Shown here: positions 14,421-16,251 of the stretch, one piece after another
Position numbering within the stretch: the stretch's first letter is position 1
Layout: each line of letters opens with the position of its first letter
Source: Gammaproteobacteria bacterium
Lineage (GTDB): Bacteria; Pseudomonadota; Gammaproteobacteria; PS1; Pseudothioglobaceae
DNA: 16,251 nucleotides
Assembly: GCA_029937335.1 (NCBI GenBank)
Contig: JAPYQD010000004.1
Coordinates: forward strand, 1 to 16,251
Direction: 5' to 3'
Translations under genes and position numbers: made by a program
The notes under the pieces: model-generated
Databases searched by the model: none
The model's input: the letters and a program-made list of their open reading frames with translations, nothing else
Told to the model about the DNA's origin: nothing

Positions 14421-15689
14421 ATGGAAATTATTGCACAGTATGGCGACGTACTATTGGTTTTAGCTGTTGTATTTGGTTTGTTTATGGCTTGGGGTGTTGG
14501 TGCAAACGATGTAGCAAACGCCATGGGCACTTCGGTAGGCTCAGGTGCAATCACCATCAAACAGGCGATCATTATTGCCATTATTTTTGAATTTGCTGGC
14601 GCTATTCTTGCGGGTGGCGAAGTAACAGCCACCATCCGTAAAGGTATTCTAGATGCGGCAATCTTTACCGATAGTCCGCATTTGTTGGTTTACGGCATGT
14701 TGGCGTCCCTTTTGTCAGCAGGCACATGGTTAATGATTGCCTCATCACTCGGTTGGCCAGTATCAACCACACACTCAATTGTGGGTGCAATTGTGGGCTT
14801 TGGCGCAGTAGGCGTTGGCGTTGATGCCGTTGCCTGGGGTAAGGTTGGTAATATTGCTATGAGCTGGGTTGTTTCTCCAATCTTAGCGGGTAGTATTGCA
14901 TTTATGCTGTTTAGGAGTCTTCAAAATCTTATTATTGACACCAGTCAGCCATTTGATAACGCTAAAAAATATGTGCCGTATTATATGTTTTTAGTAGGTT
15001 TTGTAATTTCTTTGGTGACAATTTTTAAAGGCCTAAAGCACGTCGGTCTGAGCTTTGACTTAGGCACTAGTTATTTGCTTGCAATTGGTTTTGGTGTGCT
15101 AGTTGCACTTGTGGGTACCATTATTATTAGACGTATTCAAATTGATCCAAATGAAAATGAAAACTTCCACTATACTTCAATGGAAAGAATTTTTAGTGTG
15201 TTGATGATTATTACTGCTGCTGCCATGGCATTTGCCCATGGATCAAACGATGTGGCAAATGCGATTGGCCCATTGGCTGCCATTTATGGTGTGATTGAAA
15301 GTGGCGGTATGATTGGTGCTAAGAGTGCGCTACCAGTTTGGGTGCTACTGGTTGGTGGCGGTGGTATTGTATTTGGTTTGGTGACTTATGGGCATAAAGT
15401 GATTGCCACAGTGGGTACAGGTATTACACAGCTAACCCCATCACGTGGCTTTGCAGCAACTTTAGCTGCCGCTGCAACCGTCGTGATTGCTTCAGGCACA
15501 GGTTTGCCAGTGTCAACTACGCAAGTATTGGTGGGTGCAGTTTTGGGTGTTGGTTTAGCACGTGGTTTAGCAGCATTAGATACACGCGTGATTAACAAAA
15601 TTTTTCTATCATGGTTGATTACATTGCCTGCAGGCGCAATCATGTCGATTGTATTTTTCTTTATACTTAAAAGCTTATTTGGAGCGTAA
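14421..15689 (+). CDS. pitA: Low-affinity inorganic phosphate permease, PiT family
   Basis: A 422-residue inner-membrane transporter of the PiT family (PHO4 fold), which imports inorganic phosphate, often as a metal-phosphate complex, using a proton or sodium gradient. The inverted repeat structure is plain: GANDVANAMGTSVGSGA (residues 27-43) in the first half and GSNDVANAIGP (274-284) in the second, each followed by a matching PVSTT hairpin, GWPVSTTHSIVGAIVGFG and GLPVSTTQVLVGAVLGVG. About ten to eleven helices flank a hydrophilic stretch near residues 238-256. GGAG at 14411-14414 is the ribosome binding site. Coupling with the upstream PhoU-like gene supports phosphate, not sulfate (the CysP subgroup), as substrate, though the two are hard to separate by eye. 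Confidence 0.94.
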   Translation: MEIIAQYGDVLLVLAVVFGLFMAWGVGANDVANAMGTSVGSGAITIKQAIIIAIIFEFAGAILAGGEVTATIRKGILDAAIFTDSPHLLVYGMLASLLSAGTWLMIASSLGWPVSTTHSIVGAIVGFGAVGVGVDAVAWGKVGNIAMSWVVSPILAGSIAFMLFRSLQNLIIDTSQPFDNAKKYVPYYMFLVGFVISLVTIFKGLKHVGLSFDLGTSYLLAIGFGVLVALVGTIIIRRIQIDPNENENFHYTSMERIFSVLMIITAAAMAFAHGSNDVANAIGPLAAIYGVIESGGMIGAKSALPVWVLLVGGGGIVFGLVTYGHKVIATVGTGITQLTPSRGFAATLAAAATVVIASGTGLPVSTTQVLVGAVLGVGLARGLAALDTRVINKIFLSWLITLPAGAIMSIVFFFILKSLFGA

Positions 15690-15692
15690 ATT

Positions 15693-15923
15693 ATGACTTT
15701 AGACGAAATTCAAGCCAAGCTTGAGGCGGGCGTTGAGGGTTCAACAGTAACAATGGAGGGTGATGGTTGTAATTGTTCAACCTTGGTCGTATCTCCTATT
15801 TTTGAAGGTATGTCGTTATTGGCTAGGCAGAGAATGGTATTGGCCACTGTGCGTGAAAATATCGATAGCGGCGAATTGCATGCTTTAAGTATTAAAGCCA
15901 GAACGCCAGCAGAAAACAGCTAG
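15693..15923 (+). CDS. BolA-family protein, IbaG-like
   Basis: A 76-residue BolA/IbaG-type protein. Family members partner with monothiol glutaredoxins to hold and pass on [2Fe-2S] clusters. Visible: the GDGCNC loop (residues 23-28) at the position of the GDG-x-H-F loop of E. coli IbaG, then VVSPIFEGMSLLARQRMV (the helix-turn segment, 32-49) and the invariant LHALSIKARTP (62-72) with its histidine H63. It starts 4 bp after the pitA stop, so it is probably co-transcribed with it, although the usual partner of ibaG in gammaproteobacteria is murA, not seen here. The replacement of the loop histidine by N27 flanked by cysteines C26 and C28 is unusual relative to E. coli IbaG. Confidence 0.87.
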   Translation: MTLDEIQAKLEAGVEGSTVTMEGDGCNCSTLVVSPIFEGMSLLARQRMVLATVRENIDSGELHALSIKARTPAENS

Positions 15924-15926
15924 AGC

Positions 15927-16118
15927 TTATTCATTTTCATGTGTTGCATGCACATGTACTTGGTTGTCAAAATCGATTGAAACCGTGATATTAATCGGCC
16001 GACAACATACTGAGCAGTCTTCAATATAACTTTGATTCAGTTCAGAACAATCAATGTCTATTTCAATGACTTCGCCACAATATGGACAATCTATTGAATG
16101 TTGTTGTAGCTCATTCAT
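15927..16118 (-). CDS. CPXCG-motif cysteine-rich small protein
   Basis: A 63-residue protein with two cysteine pairs set apart like a zinc ribbon: C11-P-Y-C14-G and C35-S-V-C38-C39-R-P, plus C24. This is the arrangement of the small 'CPXCG motif-containing cysteine-rich' family common in proteobacteria; a metal-binding role is likely but the function is unknown. Family members share the ID-CPYCGE opening and the 'Y-EDC-VCC-PI' block seen here at 31-42. The ATG at 16116-16118 is taken as the start; a TTG one codon further up is also in frame. It overlaps the end of the DUF1289 gene by 8 bp and ends 3 bp from the convergent ibaG-like stop. Confidence 0.85.
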   Translation of the reverse strand: MNELQQHSIDCPYCGEVIEIDIDCSELNQSYIEDCSVCCRPINITVSIDFDNQVHVHATHENE

Positions 16119-16251
16119 CAATGCTTCTACTTTTTAAGTCTTGCATAATCGCTTCACGCATTGAGTCTGAGTAATTAATCCAGCCAGTGATCTCATCGCT
16201 ATGGCGCTTACAGCCAACACAGTAGTTATTTTTATTGTATTTACAAATATC
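16111..16251 (-). CDS. DUF1289 family protein, C-terminal part (cut by window edge)
   Basis: The minus strand from the window edge to a TGA at 16111-16113 encodes 46 residues without a start. They read as the end of a DUF1289 protein: cysteines in C-x7-C-x2-C spacing (IC...YCVGCKR), then the family's E-I-x-x-W (EITGWINYSD) and a short terminal helix, MREAIMQDLK. These are small proteins with four cysteines, presumably zinc-binding, of unknown function; at least one more cysteine would lie beyond the edge. The stop overlaps the start of the CPXCG gene, so the two are very likely co-translated. Confidence 0.72.
   Translation of the reverse strand, partial: DICKYNKNNYCVGCKRHSDEITGWINYSDSMREAIMQDLKSRSIDE

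Overview
This window looks like ordinary chromosome from a gammaproteobacterium with moderately low GC. The gene set fits a sulfur-oxidising, micro-aerobic lineage of the SUP05/Thioglobus/thiotrophic-symbiont type. The evidence is a protein resembling DsrS (reverse dissimilatory sulfite reductase pathway), an exported SoxH-like metallo-beta-lactamase-fold protein, and a CcoS needed to build cbb3 oxidase. The lineage is inferred from gene content and composition only; no marker gene such as rRNA is present.

Layout. At 1-245 (-) is the 5' end of an Xaa-Pro aminopeptidase (pepP), divergent from rsmE (279-995, +). RsmE converges, overlapping by 15 bp, on a minus-strand operon read proC > ygfX-like > dsrS-like (3244 down to 981), whose three genes overlap one another. 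From 3315 a plus-strand group gph > bioA > exported MBL-fold protein runs to 6184 and abuts priA (8146-6185, -) with no gap. PriA and ybeY (8163-8642, +) are divergent with 16 bp between start codons. An inverted repeat at 8646-8680 separates ybeY from the convergent pair accA > tilS (10788 down to 8682).

From 10864 to 13376 four membrane transporter genes lie in a row: azlC, azlD, a LysE-family exporter and an EamA/DMT-family transporter. Three are of families known for exporting amino acids or related metabolites. Next come a 52-residue ccoS with its own promoter-like sequence, then a PhoU-like accessory gene with a Pit phosphate permease, and an IbaG/BolA-like gene. The right end holds two overlapping small cysteine-rich genes on the minus strand (CPXCG family and a DUF1289 protein cut by the window edge).

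How they work together. Most genes are core functions: tRNA and rRNA maturation (tilS, rsmE, ybeY), replication restart (priA), fatty-acid and biotin synthesis (accA, bioA; biotin is the cofactor of the carboxylase AccA belongs to), proline synthesis (proC), phosphoglycolate salvage (gph, expected in a RuBisCO-using autotroph) and phosphate uptake (pit). I saw no insertion sequence, CRISPR array, prophage, tRNA or rRNA, and no clearly new multi-gene system. The points most worth a second look are a PriA without its winged-helix domain, a near-perfect inverted repeat over the bioA start codon, the exporter cluster, and the dsrS-like gene placed in a proline-synthesis operon.
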